A stretch of 64,000 nt of DNA, taken from Sambucus nigra (lineage: Eukaryota > Streptophyta > Magnoliopsida > Dipsacales > Adoxaceae). The stretch lies in contig OX422218.1 in NCBI GenBank assembly GCA_949130495.1, positions 43,284,651 through 43,348,650 of the forward strand, written 5' to 3'. The position numbers were made by a program, and so were the translations under genes. This document shows positions 35,796 to 48,591 of this stretch, one piece after another (the first letter of the stretch is position 1; each line of letters begins with the position of its first letter). The notes beneath the pieces are model-generated. The model was not told the DNA's origin, did no database searches, and saw nothing but the letters and a program-made list of their open reading frames with translations.

Positions 35796-35950
35796 CCTGA
35801 CGACCAGCAGTGTTAGGTAGTAGTGTATCGGCGGGGGGGGGGGGGGGGGGGGGGGGGGCGGGGGGGGGGGTTCCTTGTTTTGATTTCGCTTTGCAAGACA
35901 TCCCACGCATGAAACTTAGCGAACGTTGGAAGTTGGGAGAAGTTTTCCTT
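35796..35950 (+). repeat. Copy of the GGTTCCTTGTTTGGAT module in C, with poly-G
   Basis: TTCCTTGTTTTGATTTCGCTTTGC, read as blocks, then GACATCCCACGC and TTAGCGAACGTTGG match the module present three times in each D internal region. Here the usual GGGAGGG or GGAGGGG before TTCC is expanded to 26 G, C, then 11 G (35833-35870). Confidence 0.75.
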
Positions 35951-37710
35951 TAATTCATGGATTTAGTGTCGTAATGATTACCCATTCGCAGTTATAACTG
36001 TGAGGTAAGGGTTATATTACAAATTAAGGCTGATGGGGCAGTATAAGAATAATATGTGATAATGTTACCAATCGTTGACACCACGAGCAGACCGGTGTGA
36101 CAACCAAAGATAGGATTAGGTGGAAAAGGTAGGGTGACTGATTAGGACCTTACCATATAGTCATGCCATGTATGTGGGGCATAATTTGTTATATATATAA
36201 AACGTCCAGTACGGTGGTGCTGCAATGCACAAAGCATAGGGTGTATGGGCGCCCTAGATATTTGGGTAAAAAAAATTTTCTTTTCCTTAGGCTAAAGATT
36301 GTGAGACAACGCGTATTGCGAGAGGTAACTGAATGTAGAAGAGTGTGACTTCAAGACTTAACAGTCTAATGGGTGAAGGTAGTTAGGACCGTTAATTCCC
36401 AGAATTGCCACGAAAATGGTATAGGAGGAATCCGATAAAGTTTAACTCGAGGAAGTTGATACATGCTTGATAGAACATGGAGAGAATATGCTTTATAAGA
36501 ATCGTAATCTTAAAGAGAGAGGGAAGGACTTGCGACATGCAGTGATGACACGATTGCCTGAGTCATAGATATGGATGTTATAGGAAAGGTAAAATGCATA
36601 TCGATATAAAGTCGTAGTAGTGATGGCTTAAGCTAAGAAAGACATTTTTTTGCTCAAATTGAAAGTGGACCATCAGGAAATAATAGAGTTCCTTCATCAT
36701 TAGGAATTCATTGGTAGTAATGGGAGAGTGAATCCCGGGACAATTACAGAGTTAATTACTTCGCATTGGGATCACGACCCTATGTGGGTGAAAGTGGGTT
36801 GGGAAATTAAAGTAGCTCACGTTATGCCAAGTTAGTACAAATCGTAATGTGTAACAGTAAACCCCAACCGTTATTCCTGGGATAGTAAGATTATATGGGG
36901 TACAAATAGAGTTTTGTCCAAAAGATTCAAGAGAGTTATGACTTGATTATTGGGAAGAGTTTCTGTGAGGCCATGAATATCAAGATGCGAACATATTCGG
37001 CCTAACACACTCGCAGGCGAGTGGTAAGTCTGAAAGTTTTAGTTGCACATTGTGAGGTATGATGTATCTCAAATTATGGGAAGGTTTAGTGTGATATCTT
37101 CCACTGGTGGAGTTAGCGTAAGACGACTCCCTAAATTTATTATCGATAGAATTCCATTCGAGGCGTTATATATAAATCCTTGTTACCCTTGTGCTTATTG
37201 GGTAGAGGGGAGTACAATAATCTACTAGGTCGAGAGAAATTTTAGGGCCCGTAAACCAGGGTGGAAATGACTGGGAGTTGCATTATTTCATGTTGGAATG
37301 AGGAAATTGGTACCGAGTGATGTGGGATATTTTCCTATTATTGTTTAGTTTGAGCTGGTAGCGTACATGCTTAGGTTCCATAGTCCTTTGCGGAGGCAGT
37401 ATGGCGAAAATGTGTTAATATTTATAGTATGTATCGTGTGTAAGACAAATTTGTATATATTTAAATATCAGTTAACCTACTAGTGAAAGTAGTAGGAGGT
37501 TAGATAGGAACTATATATAAGTTAAGTGGTGAAACTTAAATGGTAAGGCGTGGAGAGTAATTTATCAGTGAGGTGTTCATTATTAAGGGTATTCGGTAAT
37601 GTACTGTATGGGCAGTACTCCGAAAATTCATGAGATGTGAGGTAAATACCCAGAGTTTTTCTTACCAAAAATGCCTTATTTGCCAAATTTTGGGACGAAA
37701 TTCCGTTATT

Positions 37711-37720
37711 AGGGGGGAAG
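37711..37720 (+). other. Polypurine tract, element C
   Basis: AGGGGGGAAG before the second C LTR. Confidence 0.9.
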
Positions 37721-38400
37721 TATGTAATACCCCGTATTTTATAAGACTTAAATAATTACGTTATTTATTATTATTGTGCGATTAATTAAATTAAAATGTG
37801 AGAATTAATTATTAATCCAGATTTAAATTGAATATTTACTAGCGTGACGAGAAGTTAGTAACTATTAATATTACTATGAGAATAATTAATACGGAATGAT
37901 GATTTTTATATAATTTGTCACGATTGAGAAATGCGACAATTTGGTATAGTAAGTCGGGACGTGTGTGTTAGTCGCGTCAGAACTAATTACGTGAAGTAAT
38001 AAAATAAATAATTTTTAAGTAACTTGTATGATAATTTCGAGTGCGCCGTTGAGTCCGGAGGGGTCGAGATAGTCAGAAAACTCTACCCGGGTATTTTATT
38101 TCGACTCCGGGACATTTTTAGGCCAAGCCGGCGCCCGGTAGGGGTAGTTTTGTAATTTGAATATTTGGAGGAATTAAATGGACGAAAATTAGAGGAATAA
38201 TATATCATATAATTGGTGACAATTAGGGTTAGGTTAAAACAAAATCAAGAGAGAGCCACAACGGGTGAGGGAGAGGAAATTCCAAAGGAGGAGAAGCCAT
38301 TTTCAACTCCTTGCACAACCACCACCACCATCGAGTAGGTCGGAACACGAGGAACGCTTACATACTAGCAACACTAATGGATCAGACCTTCAAAATCAAG

Positions 38401-40259
38401 GCAAGTGTTTATTGCTTGCTTTTATTAGCGATAATTATGTTCATGTTAGTCTAGTTTAATATACATTGTGATGAAAATTAATTTGGGTGAAATTGGAGAA
38501 ATAGATCATTAATTAGGGCTGATTTGATAAGGATTTGGAATACCATATGTAGATAGGATGATTCCTAAGAAATTTGGATGATCTCTGTGAACAAATCTGG
38601 GTTTAACTTGAAGTTATGCATATTAATTTTAGATCTAGGGTTCTTGATAATAAAATTGGGGATTCCGAATTATATGGATGATTGGTGAGGATTTAATGAT
38701 GTTAAGTTATGGGAAATCACATATTCATGTTAGAAAAAGGTTTGGTATTGATTCTGGAAGTTTGGGCTTGATCTTTAGAGGTTTTAGGAGTAAAAATGGT
38801 GGAAAAATGCTGAATCTAGAGGTAAGGGACGAAATACCCAAGGTCACGCGAAGTCAATCGCGCAACATAAGATGTTGCGCGAAGTCGTTCGAGCGCCATG
38901 TTAAAGTCGTTCGAGCTAGATCCCTTCTGGTTCGAGCGAGATTGCTAAATTTAGGGAATTTCTTATTCTGCCCCTATGTTGGTAAATGGTCAATTTGAGT
39001 GAGGAAAACTAGTGTTCGATGAATCCAAAATAGTGTAGAATTATTGGGAGTTATTTTGGGGTAATGATTTCAAATATTCAGGATGGTGAGATTACCTTGT
39101 AGATTACGAAAGAGAGATAATCGTAATTGTAAATGCGTCGAGAGTATTAAGTGATAAATACTTACGAAATTAGTTCTGATGAAATGGAAATTATACGAAT
39201 AAAAGTTAGTGATTATGTTTGGGACTTCTTGTGATTTTGTATTAACAATTTTTGGGTGACATATTATCCTTAGAAATATATTACGAGAGAGGGAATATCG
39301 TAAATTAAAATACGTGGATAGTATTTAGTGGTAATAATACTCTGTATGGAATATGACACTTGGTTGTGTATACTATTTAATTGGATGGGTTGTGTGAATA
39401 CCTATTACTTGCTAGTATTATGTGCATGACATAACTAGCTGCTTGCTATCACCGGAGGTGGTTTAGAGACAGTCTTATCCCGAGGGGATTTTGACTTGTA
39501 TCTCAAAACATTGGACTGTGAAGACTTACTTGTGAGTGGGTAAGTTGCTGACTATGGGAGCGTAGGTATGTGCGTGACCCATAGGTATATGAGCTATGTT
39601 CCCCTCCATTGTGTGTGTTTTGTATATATGGTTCATGGGAAACATTCGAACCGATAGTCCTTATTTGAGTACGAGATGTACCGGGACATGATAGCAGAGT
39701 ATAGAATGCACTACAGGTATAGCCTTGGGGTGTTGTTTTAGTATATATATATAACGAGTGGTGGATATTTATATATACTTGTGTTATACTTACAATGTGA
39801 TATTTGTAGGCTATTAAGATTGGTTTAATGCATATATATAATAGTGAAACATATATATATGTATGCTTTTGGTATATCTAAAATGAGAAAATATCAGATA
39901 ACTAAGATAATGAAATCTTCAGTAATGTAAATAGTGAATACTTGACTTTAGTGTGATAACACTTATTTAAAATGATAAACGTTGAGATCAAATGCAGAAT
40001 ATTACTATGAGGGATGTCTAGTAGGAAAAGTCTTTTCCTAGTAAGAGTGTGTCAGATGGCTAGGTGGGGTTAGATGTACGTTAGGCGTGCACACTAGTCG
40101 AGAGGTGAGAATCTCATGTGAGAGTTCGAACTAACATGCATATAATACGTGCTCTAATGCAGTTTTAAATACTTGCTGAAACAAATATTTTTACACATCG
40201 GGCTCTGACCCATCTCTTGCATTTCTTCTTTCTTTTTCTATATATACGTATTAGTACAG
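38401..40259 (+). other. Candidate LTR intron, C second LTR
   Basis: Donor CAAG then GCAAGTGT at 38397-38408. Branch consensus CTGAC at 40205-40209 in CGGG-CTCTGA-CCCA. A pyrimidine tract (TTTCTTCTTTCTTTTTC) precedes the acceptor TACAG at 40259, before GTGCCCAGCCGCAGG. Confidence 0.36.
38865..38945. repeat. TTCGAGCGA-type repeats in C second LTR
   Basis: CGTTCGAGCGCC, CGTTCGAGCTAG and GTTCGAGCGAG, at the same position as the cluster in the first C LTR. Confidence 0.7.
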
Positions 40260-40769
40260 GTGCCCAGCCGCAGGTACCCCGATTTTAGATACTTGGAGGG
40301 TTTGCCGAGCTGCAACTATTGTGGAAGTTGCGGGTTATTTGAGATCGACGCTTCTCTCATTTCTTTCGGTTCCTAGTTCTGATGTTTCAGTTCGGGCATG
40401 TGTCCCCCATTCTCATTAGCAGAGTTGTACTCAGTTGACTTTGTAGTTCTTCTCAGTTGGTTTGAGTATTTATTATGGTTTGGTTTGTAATTGTAAAATG
40501 GAAGGTTTTATCCAGTCTTATCTATTCAGGATTTGATTCAGTCAGCATTTAATTATTGTGTATGGTTTATAATTACATGTTCAGGATTTATTAAAATAAT
40601 TGGATTAAAGTTTAATTGGAAAATGTTTTGACACTAGCGTAAGTAAATGTTTGGTAATTAATTGGATTTAAGTTTTCGATAGTGATGCTAAGAATGAACC
40701 AACCGAACATTCTGTTATAAATTTTATAAATGACTGATCACCCGATATTTAATTGGGTGGGGTGTCACA

Positions 40770-41465
40770 GGTGGTATCAGAGCATCACGTTCTAGTGTCC
40801 TTTAGGGTCTGTACGACTTATTACGTTTCACCTTAGCGTTCTTTGATGTGGAGCCTTATTCTAGGATTGTTGTATTCAACTGTGTATGCGATTTGCGCTC
40901 TCCTGCGATTTAGTTTAGTGAAGTAAATTCATATGCGAGAGTAATTGGACTTCGTACTATGAGTACTATGGGATGACCAGCGAAGGCCGTTTGCAGGACT
41001 GTAGGAGGAGGTAAAACGATTGGAAGTTATGAAGCATTCGGGGAACGGGCATCGCGGTAGAAGTCACCAACAGTAATATCGAAGTATGATGGGAAAATGG
41101 AGGAAGCTAATCCAAAGGCGATAATGTAAAGTAGAGTGCAGAGACACTCAAAATTTTAAATTCATAAGAAATATTTTTTTCTAGCTTTGAGAATAACAAA
41201 GAGTAAAAATAGTTAATCACACCGAGATACTGGGTTCGGGTTGACCATTAAATTTTTCCATCTTCTGGTCAAACATAGATATGGAAGAGATGTTGAACTT
41301 ATCACCAGTAGGTCAGGTAGAGACCGACTGTAAAGGATGAGTTAACTTGGTAAGTTAACTTCATGACTGAAGTAGAAGTCACGGAATGTAAAAAGCGTCC
41401 TCAAGTTGAAAATGGACACGTGGGTAGAATGCCCTAGCGTGAATTGGGGTGTGAATAAGGTGACT
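40770..41465 (+). mobile_element. Second, truncated copy of the C internal region
   Basis: It begins with a primer binding site (40772-40783) and follows 30506-31200 closely, including the decayed gag. The match ends at about 41465, within GGTGACTAGT. This gives LTR-internal-LTR-internal, the signature of unequal recombination or insertion of a recombined form. Confidence 0.9.
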
Positions 41466-41973
41466 AGTATAATCTATGGAAATAATTGGGGTGTGAATAA
41501 GGTAACTAGTTTTTGTTGTTCGGAGAGAAAGAGAGGTTATTGAAATATAGGAAGAAAAGAATTAAAAAGCCGGAGAGAACTGTTATGGGTTTTGAGTGGA
41601 TGCGGGATTGTGGATTGAAATATTAAAATGGAGAGAGATAGGCTACTTATTGAAATATTAAACAAGGTATTTAATATGAGAGAGACATGGATGGGGCATC
41701 TGAATCATGGGTTTTGAGAGAGAAAGAGGATCGAGTGTTTTAAGGGATTCTTGGAGCTAGTGTTACTTTTTACGTATCTCAGATTATTGGGTTGGGTGAT
41801 TTTTTTGAATAAAGGTACAATGTAATAAATGTAGGAGTGATTTCTTTGTTACTTTGGAGACATAAAACCCGTTATTATAATGGATCATTGTGAATAGTAG
41901 GATACACAAATTGATGACATCATTAACTAAGCTTATGACATACATAAGCTTTCTACTTTATTTTATATATATA
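41466..41973. other. Spacer with a short duplication
   Basis: The last C bases (TTGGGGTGTGAATAAGGT) recur about 43 bp later, near 41489, a small duplication at the breakpoint. Beyond that I see only AT-rich sequence and purine-rich GAGAGA tracts. Confidence 0.55.
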
Positions 41974-44363
41974 CTAGTGGATACCCGTCCCTGAAGTCAC
42001 GATGAAAATTTTCAAAGTACATAATAGCGAAATGATAAAAATTTCAAAAGTACGTAATCACAAAACGGAAAAAAATATCGTTCCTCAGCAAAACATCTAT
42101 ATATCGTTCCCCAACTAAATAATGATTGAGGAAAATTTACACAATATTGAATCATATATAATTTGAGTCAAAAAGTTTATTTTACAATAGAAATAAGTGT
42201 AAATAATTTTCAAAAATTGGGCAAAACTGCCTTTGTTTATAGGAGTATCCACCTACAATACAAATAGTTCGTGACAACAACGCTAATAGTACGCAGAGGA
42301 ACGATTGAATTTTTTAAAAATAAACTAAGTGGTTACTACATATGTGTGACCTGCAATAGTACACTTGAAAGAAAAACAACAACTAACCAACCTCGAATTG
42401 AATAAATAAGGGTATAGTTCCGACCATCTCACACCTAATAATGAAATTCAGACCATAAGATCCAAGAAGGAAGACCAACTTGACCAGCCTTTTGAAACTA
42501 TAGAAGAAAACAGTAAGAAAGTTAAAATTTCAAAAAGAAATAGAATACAAAAGACATGCATTACTTTGCTTCACTTTAACCGAGAGATCTCATCATATGA
42601 AGCCAAAGTGAAAAACCTTATTGTGCAAGTCACATTGCCTATAGCAGAGGTCACATTTTTCAAGAAAATTATTCAAAATTTACATTTAAAATAACACTAC
42701 TATGAAAGCCACAAAATAAACACAAATAATTTTCAAAGTGCTTTCGAACTTCTCGCCTCACTACTAACTATGGTACCAAATACACCCACTGTTTAAATTT
42801 ATAAATCACAACTAAATCAAACCAAATTATAATATGAAAGTTCCCATTAATTAACACGGTCCCAAACATCCCTCTAATTAATAATTTCATACTAAATCAC
42901 ACATGGCCCTTAATGTTTGTACTAACTTTTTTGCACACAATCTCTCTTTTTGTTACACATAGTAGGAGAAAAGTGATATTGATTAAACAAAATGGGTAAG
43001 CAATGAAAATTTAAATAATCAAATAGTCCCTGCTATACAGTTCTGGCTATACAGTTCTAGTTATATTAAACAGTCCCTGCTTAACTTTGTGACAAAATAG
43101 ATTGATGGAAAAAACATACACAAACCAAAAGGAACAAAGACTCAACATGTATATGCTTTATTAGCTAAATGATAGATTGGTTCCATGAAAAGTAAAAAAA
43201 AAAATTCAAATGTAATTCATGGAAACACTAAAACCTCAACCTTATGTTAAAAAAAAAGATAAAATTGTGCCCCTGTAGAAACAAACATCATCCCCCATAG
43301 ATTAAACAAAATGGGTTATAAGTAACATAAAAAATTCCAGTCCTAAGAGCAAAAAATGTGGATTAATTTAAACAGCACAAATTCTCAACAACCTACTAAA
43401 AAAGACTAATAAATCAAAGTGAGAATAATGGAAAAAAGTTTAATGAGTACACTATTTAATTTAAGCACCATGACCGGCTATCTTAAACCAAGTAAAAATC
43501 AAACTCCAAACAAATTTGAGACACCAAATTACTACCTAAAAAATAAAATTAACAGTGAGCCTCAAAAATTGAATAAAAAAACACAACTGATTTGAGACAC
43601 CAGTATACTAACTGTCTCGAACAAAAGATGAATAAACACAACAGATCTCTCTAACTGCTTCAACCTCTTTAATATTCAGATATGAGACAATCACTTCACC
43701 GGGATCGTCCCCAACTCCTTGACGCCGCTTCCCAAACTTATCAACCAAGACCCATTCCGGCCATAGCAGGAACCGACCAAAGACCAAAATCTCGCCACCA
43801 AAAGCCATAAACGCAGGAAACCAATCCCATTTGATCCGCAACACATAACAGCCATCATATTTTACCCTACACTTCTAACCCACCTTCTCACTTAAACCCG
43901 AACCCATTTACTCCCAAATCCGTCCCGACGACCTACTCGACCCAACCAGTTCCAAAACCACCTACACAACCTATGATCTAGTTCGACCCACCTCCATATC
44001 CCCTAAATCCGAAAACCCCAACATCCTACCAAAGATCTAAGAATACCCAGCTCTTGTTGAACCCAGGACCCAAACACTTCAACCCAAGCTCCGACGAGAT
44101 CTAACTCTCTCTGCCTTACCCCTACCTTTCTGGTGATAACCCCAACTACCTCTCTACCCATTTATCCTAACCCGGAACCAATCTACCCCTCCTTCTACTC
44201 TACCCAAAAATGAAAGACCCATTTAACCCCTCAAATCGATTTTACCAACAGCTTCTCCAGTTTTTAAGGGCAAGATAGTGAGTGAGAACGTTATTGTGCT
44301 TTTACATTTTAGAAATTTAAAACCTATTCTATCTTATTATATGAATATATACATATTTATAGA
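41974..44363 (-). mobile_element. Candidate non-autonomous Helitron
   Basis: Read on the minus strand it would start TCTATAAATATG at 44363 and end CTAG at 41974, lying between A (41973) and T (44364), as Helitrons do. Just inside the 3' end is ACCCGTCCCTGAAGTCACG, which resembles a decayed form of the GC hairpin usual there. The part at 43600-44270 has a different, gene-like base composition and an open frame, possibly a captured gene fragment; I cannot name it. There is no Rep/helicase. Confidence 0.35.
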
Positions 44364-44780
44364 TGGAGAGAGAGAGAGAATTGTAGTTAGTATATATAGG
44401 TGTGTATTGTCTAAATATCGATGTGCCTGATATTAGTGTGAAAACATATGCCTCTAGTGCTATCATCAGAGGTTACGCGATGTGCGGGAATCTCCTAGCT
44501 AATGAATGTAGGGAGAGTATAGTCCCCATGTCATGTTGTCCGGTATTTTATTTTGTGATTTATTTTCGAGGTGGGACGTTTTTGGTGTTATTCGGTCTCA
44601 CTCTCGGGGAAATATGATCGCGTTCACTATGTTTGCTATTTACTTACCTATTTCGGTTGGAGTTAATGGACTTATGGTAACTGCGTTAGAGTGAGTATAT
44701 ATGGGCTATGATATCATTATAGAGATAAGCATCCACTGAGTTATTGCTCGGTAGTAAACTTACATCTGGACTGATTAACA
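44364..44780 (+). mobile_element. LTR fragment, forward
   Basis: It contains blocks shared with the middle of the B' and D LTRs: CTAATGAATG...ATAGTC, the ATATGATCGC...TTTGC region, GTTAGAGTGAGTA and the CATCCACTGAGTTATTGCTCG block. No ends are present. Confidence 0.5.
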
Positions 44781-44879
44781 AATCAAAGTCCCAAACCTTC
44801 CAATTTCTCTTCAGCCTCTTTCGACTCTTCCCGTGAGGTATCGGCAGTTTTTACAATGTCTAAGATGTGTTTCTAGGAT

Positions 44880-45484
44880 TGTATAATAACCTAATCAGCT
44901 TGTCATGAAATTAAGTCCAGGCTCAACATTAGCCTCAATCCAATGAGCCCAAATAACACTCAAAATTATGAAAAACTCTGCACAAGTCATGTACTAACCC
45001 AACGAACTTAAATCCTACCATCTTAACTCAAAAATTTACATTTTAAACATCCGAAAAGTTAACAATAAATATGACGAATTCTAATAAATGAGTTAATCGG
45101 TAAAATTAACTTATAAGATGATACCAGTAAATTATGTTAAAACGTAAATATTAATTATTAATCTACAGCTTGTCAATATAAGGAATTACTTCTTGGTCGC
45201 AATAACCCAATACCAAGTGAATAATACGAACAAGAAAACACTTCACACTTATTCCCCGACCTTTTCATTGTTGCACATAATACTAAGTCACATAAAACAT
45301 TCAATTAATTAATTTTCATGTATTATGCTAGTTTTCGAAGGGAGTTAATTCACGTAACACAAATATATGTTACATATCAAAATAAACAAAATAAAATATA
45401 ATAAGTGACATAACCCATTTCACGATAGACAACGAATAATAATATCGTAATTTCAATAAATGCACAAAAATATGGGGTATTACA
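44880..45484 (-). mobile_element. LTR fragment, reverse (5' end)
   Basis: GGGGTATTACA at 45474-45484 is the reverse complement of TGTAATACCCC, the start of this type of LTR. The similarity runs leftward over AT-rich sequence, with no opposite end found. Confidence 0.6.
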
Positions 45485-45736
45485 TCATTAATCTTCTTGT
45501 ACAAAATAAACTAAAGTTCTGAACAGATTATTAGTCTATTTATTTAAAGTAGATTTATTATATATCCCAACCTAAGGTTTTATGAACTTGTGGATCCTCC
45601 TTGAATCCCTTTATTTTTCTTCTAAACTTTATGTGTCTCAACAAAATTATATTCCTAAGTAATATAAGTTTTAGGGTGTTGCTAAAAGCACTTAACTCTT
45701 TTCTAACTAATAATTTATGTGTTATTTTTAGACCTA

Positions 45737-45738
<2 letters not shown>

Positions 45739-45784
<46 letters not shown>
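45739..45784. repeat. (TA)n microsatellite
   Basis: About 23 uninterrupted TA units. Confidence 0.95.
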
Positions 45785-45787
<3 letters not shown>

Positions 45788-46140
45788 ACATTATCATAGG
45801 ACTAAGTAATAATTCTATGAAAGACTTCCACAACACTCAAGCTGAATGAAAGCTTAATGATTGTAATAAATGTGCAAACATGATAGATACGTATTATTAG
45901 CTTAAAGGAACATTATGCCCCAATTTTTTTTTTTTTTAATTTCATGTATTTATTAGATTAACCAACAAGATGCCTAATATCATGCCCATGATCGTGATAT
46001 AGCACATATGTGAATGTGATACATATAACTTATGATAAAATCTATAAATTATTTTCTTACCCATTTGAGCCTAATTTTAAGAAATGTTGGGAGCACAATG
46101 AGGGGAGTTTTCACACCACTTGCATCTTCTAGTAAAATTA
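45785..46140. other. AT-rich spacer
   Basis: No feature recognised. Confidence 0.5.
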
Positions 46141-46505
46141 TGGGTTAATTATACGAGCATCCCTTGAATTTTACCCCATTTTCCACTTCATCACTCAAAC
46201 TTTAATTTTTTTCACTTAATCCCCATAACTTTGAAAGTGGCTTCGAGTAACCCCTATAGTTAACACAGTTAAATTTTTGGAGGAAAAAGTAATCATGTGC
46301 CATACACATGAGGGTATTTTTCTCTACTACTAAGAAAATATTTAAAATAATTTAAAAAATATAAAAAAATTAGGAAAAAGTAGAAAACACCAATTAAAAA
46401 TAAGAAAGTACTATTTGGAAGTTTGGAAATTAAAAAAAAGTATTTATAATATTTGGAACTTATAAAAACATTGGAAAATCTTAAAATAATAACTATTTGA
46501 AGACC

Positions 46506-46583
<78 letters not shown>
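46506..46583. repeat. (TA)n-(GT)n microsatellite
   Basis: About 11 TA units pass directly into about 27 GT units with one C interruption. Confidence 0.95.
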
Positions 46584-46586
<3 letters not shown>

Positions 46587-46662
46587 ATGTTGAAAAAACT
46601 ATAAAAAAAATATGGAAAATGTGTGAAAATGTTGAAAAAACTATAAAAAAAATATGGAAAAA
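46579..46662. repeat. 42-bp tandem duplication
   Basis: Two near-identical 42-bp units starting GTGTGAAAATGTTG, at 46579 and 46621. Confidence 0.85.
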
Positions 46663-47046
46663 CATATTAAATATATATAGATATGAAAATAATATAAAAA
46701 TATTTTAAAAAGATTAAATAATAATTGAAAATTATATAAAGGCATTTAAAAACATTTCCATATATAAATAAGTTATTTTTAGCAATAAAAAGTGATTTTT
46801 TGTAGAAAAAAAATACATTCCTAAGAAAAACTAGATTTCTAACCGAAATATGTGTGTGAGTTAGTGAGAGAGAGAATGCGTGAGGGAGAAAAAATGTGTT
46901 TGTGAGTAGTATTATGGATGGGGGTGGTAATGTTTTCTTCAAGACGGATTTGGGGATGGGGGTGGGGGTGGTTGTAATCGTAGTTGTCCTAGTGTTTCTT
47001 GTGGTGGAGTGGTGGGGTTTTGTAGAACATGTGGTTGAGGGTGAGT

Positions 47047-47048
<2 letters not shown>

Positions 47049-47099
<51 letters not shown>
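47049..47099. repeat. (TA)n microsatellite
   Basis: About 25 TA units, just inside the right TIR of the element at 46141-47341. Confidence 0.95.
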
Positions 47100-47101
<2 letters not shown>

Positions 47102-47341
47102 AGAGGAATAAATAGCATTTTTGGGTTTTACCCTTTTATCCTTCACTTATTAACACATATCCTTGTGTGCCCTCAAGTGAATGGCATATCGCCACTTTTT
47201 CATCCCAAAAGTTAACATTGTTAATGGCAGTGAGTAACTCGAATCCATTTCGAAAATTGAGGGGGTTATATGTAGAAAATAAAAGTTTGGGTGGGGAAAT
47301 GAAAGGTCGATTAAAGTTAAGGGAGAGGTGTAATTAACCCA

Positions 47342-48590
47342 TTTATGAGAAATTTGATAAACGTCATGGGTTAGGCATTTTTATACTAAGCAAGTAAATG
47401 TGTTTCTCAAATTGTCCGAATAGGATTTTCATTAATTAAAACATTATTTAACTTTTGCTTAATGAATTTAGAACTCAATTAATTAAGTTTTTATTTAGTA
47501 TGTCACAATGTCAATTGGGATTAGGTTATCTTCTTAAAAGAATATGTATTCAACATTTTATATATTCACATAATAAAGTCCTCAAGTTCAGAGTATTTGC
47601 TAATCCATTATTTCGAGAATAATTCTTAGTTTACAGTCATATGATGTCTTCAAATTACAAATAATTCCAAAATGTAACTTCAAAATAGTCAAAAGTGCAA
47701 TGTACGTTTTCACCAACTAGTTTTATTAGAATTTCCTTTATCATATTAGAAACTTATATATTATTGCAAATATTTATTTGTATCGAAAAATATTTTTGTC
47801 ATATTAAACCAAAATACATGATATATTACATATAATATTAATTATTGTCAGCTAGGTACCTAACACAAGTACAACAAAAATCTAGGGTTACACATAATAA
47901 TACCATTCACTTAGGTAATTTATGAAAATTCTTTAAAGAGAAATTCTCCGAAAGTGGAAGAAAAGGAGCATGTCACATATGAGTGATCTATAACTGGGTG
48001 CCTATGGACTCCTTAGGGTTTGTGTTTTGGAAAATGATGTTTTGATAGGGAACAAAAGAGAAGTCGAGAGGATAATTTTGATGTTATTAGAGCATTCCCA
48101 ACAAGAACTGATAATTTGTATTCTTAAAAAGGAAAATTTATAATGCATTTTCATAATGGATGTTTTTAGAGGTTGGTGTGAAAAACATTAGTATATATAA
48201 AATATGGTTAAATTTTACCGGCAATCGATTCGAGATGTTTTATGAGAAAATAATCTTGCACCGAAGGCGATGTTCTCTGTGAAATTAATTCAAACTAATT
48301 TTTTTAGTGACATTTTTTTTTAAAATTCAATGACGTAAGAGCAAAAATTTTGAATATTGCTCATTGTATTGGTCTCGTATTGTTTTAGGCTATTTTGGCA
48401 AATCCCGTTATAAACCATCACGTACCATCACGACAAACCCGATATCAACACTTCAGACTTTTCGACACCCCATGAAGGTATAAACCAATTTAGTGTTTAA
48501 ATTAATTCAAGGAATTTATTTTTTGGATGTTTATTTTTATTTAAAACAAATAGGGCTTTTTTAATTTAAAAAAATATGTTTTTTTTTAAA
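47342..48590. other. AT-rich spacer, no gene seen
   Basis: No coding or structured feature I can support. Confidence 0.5.
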
Positions 48591-48591
48591 T

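Larger units (their letters stand above)
35138..37722 (+). pseudogene. Element C pol remnant, no RT recognised
   Basis: Very decayed. Integrase pieces can be placed: a LKVDHQE-like Cys-region relic near 36660, YLPLVELA near 37095 and PFEALY near 37155, then the GTKFRY pol end before the polypurine tract. I find no [12 protein letters not shown] or YxDD box upstream, and the length left for RT plus RNase H is short, so that part is deleted or beyond recognition. It contains a repeat module (35796-35950) and a long poly-G run. Confidence 0.6.
37723..40769 (+). mobile_element. Element C: second LTR (3047 bp)
   Basis: TGTAATACCCCG to GGGGTGTCACA. Unlike a terminal 3' LTR it is followed by a primer binding site and a second stretch of C internal sequence, so this locus is a tandem, not a simple insertion. 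Confidence 0.95.
46141..47341. mobile_element. Long-TIR non-autonomous DNA element
   Basis: TGGGTTAATTA at 46141 and its complement ending at 47341 open imperfect inverted repeats of about 185 bp (46141-46325 and 47155-47341). Shared blocks are CCCTTGAATTTTA/CCCTTAACTTTAA, TTCGAGTAAC/TTCGAGTTAC, GTTAAC and CACATGAGGG/CACTTGAGGG. The interior is non-coding and full of microsatellites. TIRs this long suggest a Mutator-like element, but no 9-bp target duplication is evident, so the superfamily is open. Confidence 0.7.

Noticed and set aside
43608..43844. 78-codon minus-strand open frame
   Set aside because: No recognised domain and no clear gene structure around it; kept only as a possible captured fragment in the Helitron candidate.
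44402..44617. 71-codon open frame
   Set aside because: Lies in LTR-like sequence shared with B' and D, so it is unlikely to be a gene.
46667..47146. 159-codon minus-strand open frame
   Set aside because: Runs through a TA microsatellite and low-complexity Thr/Pro sequence; no gene features.
48085..48200. GAGCATTCCCAACAAGA, similar to the start of some plant MITEs
   Set aside because: No matching inverted end or target duplication found nearby.
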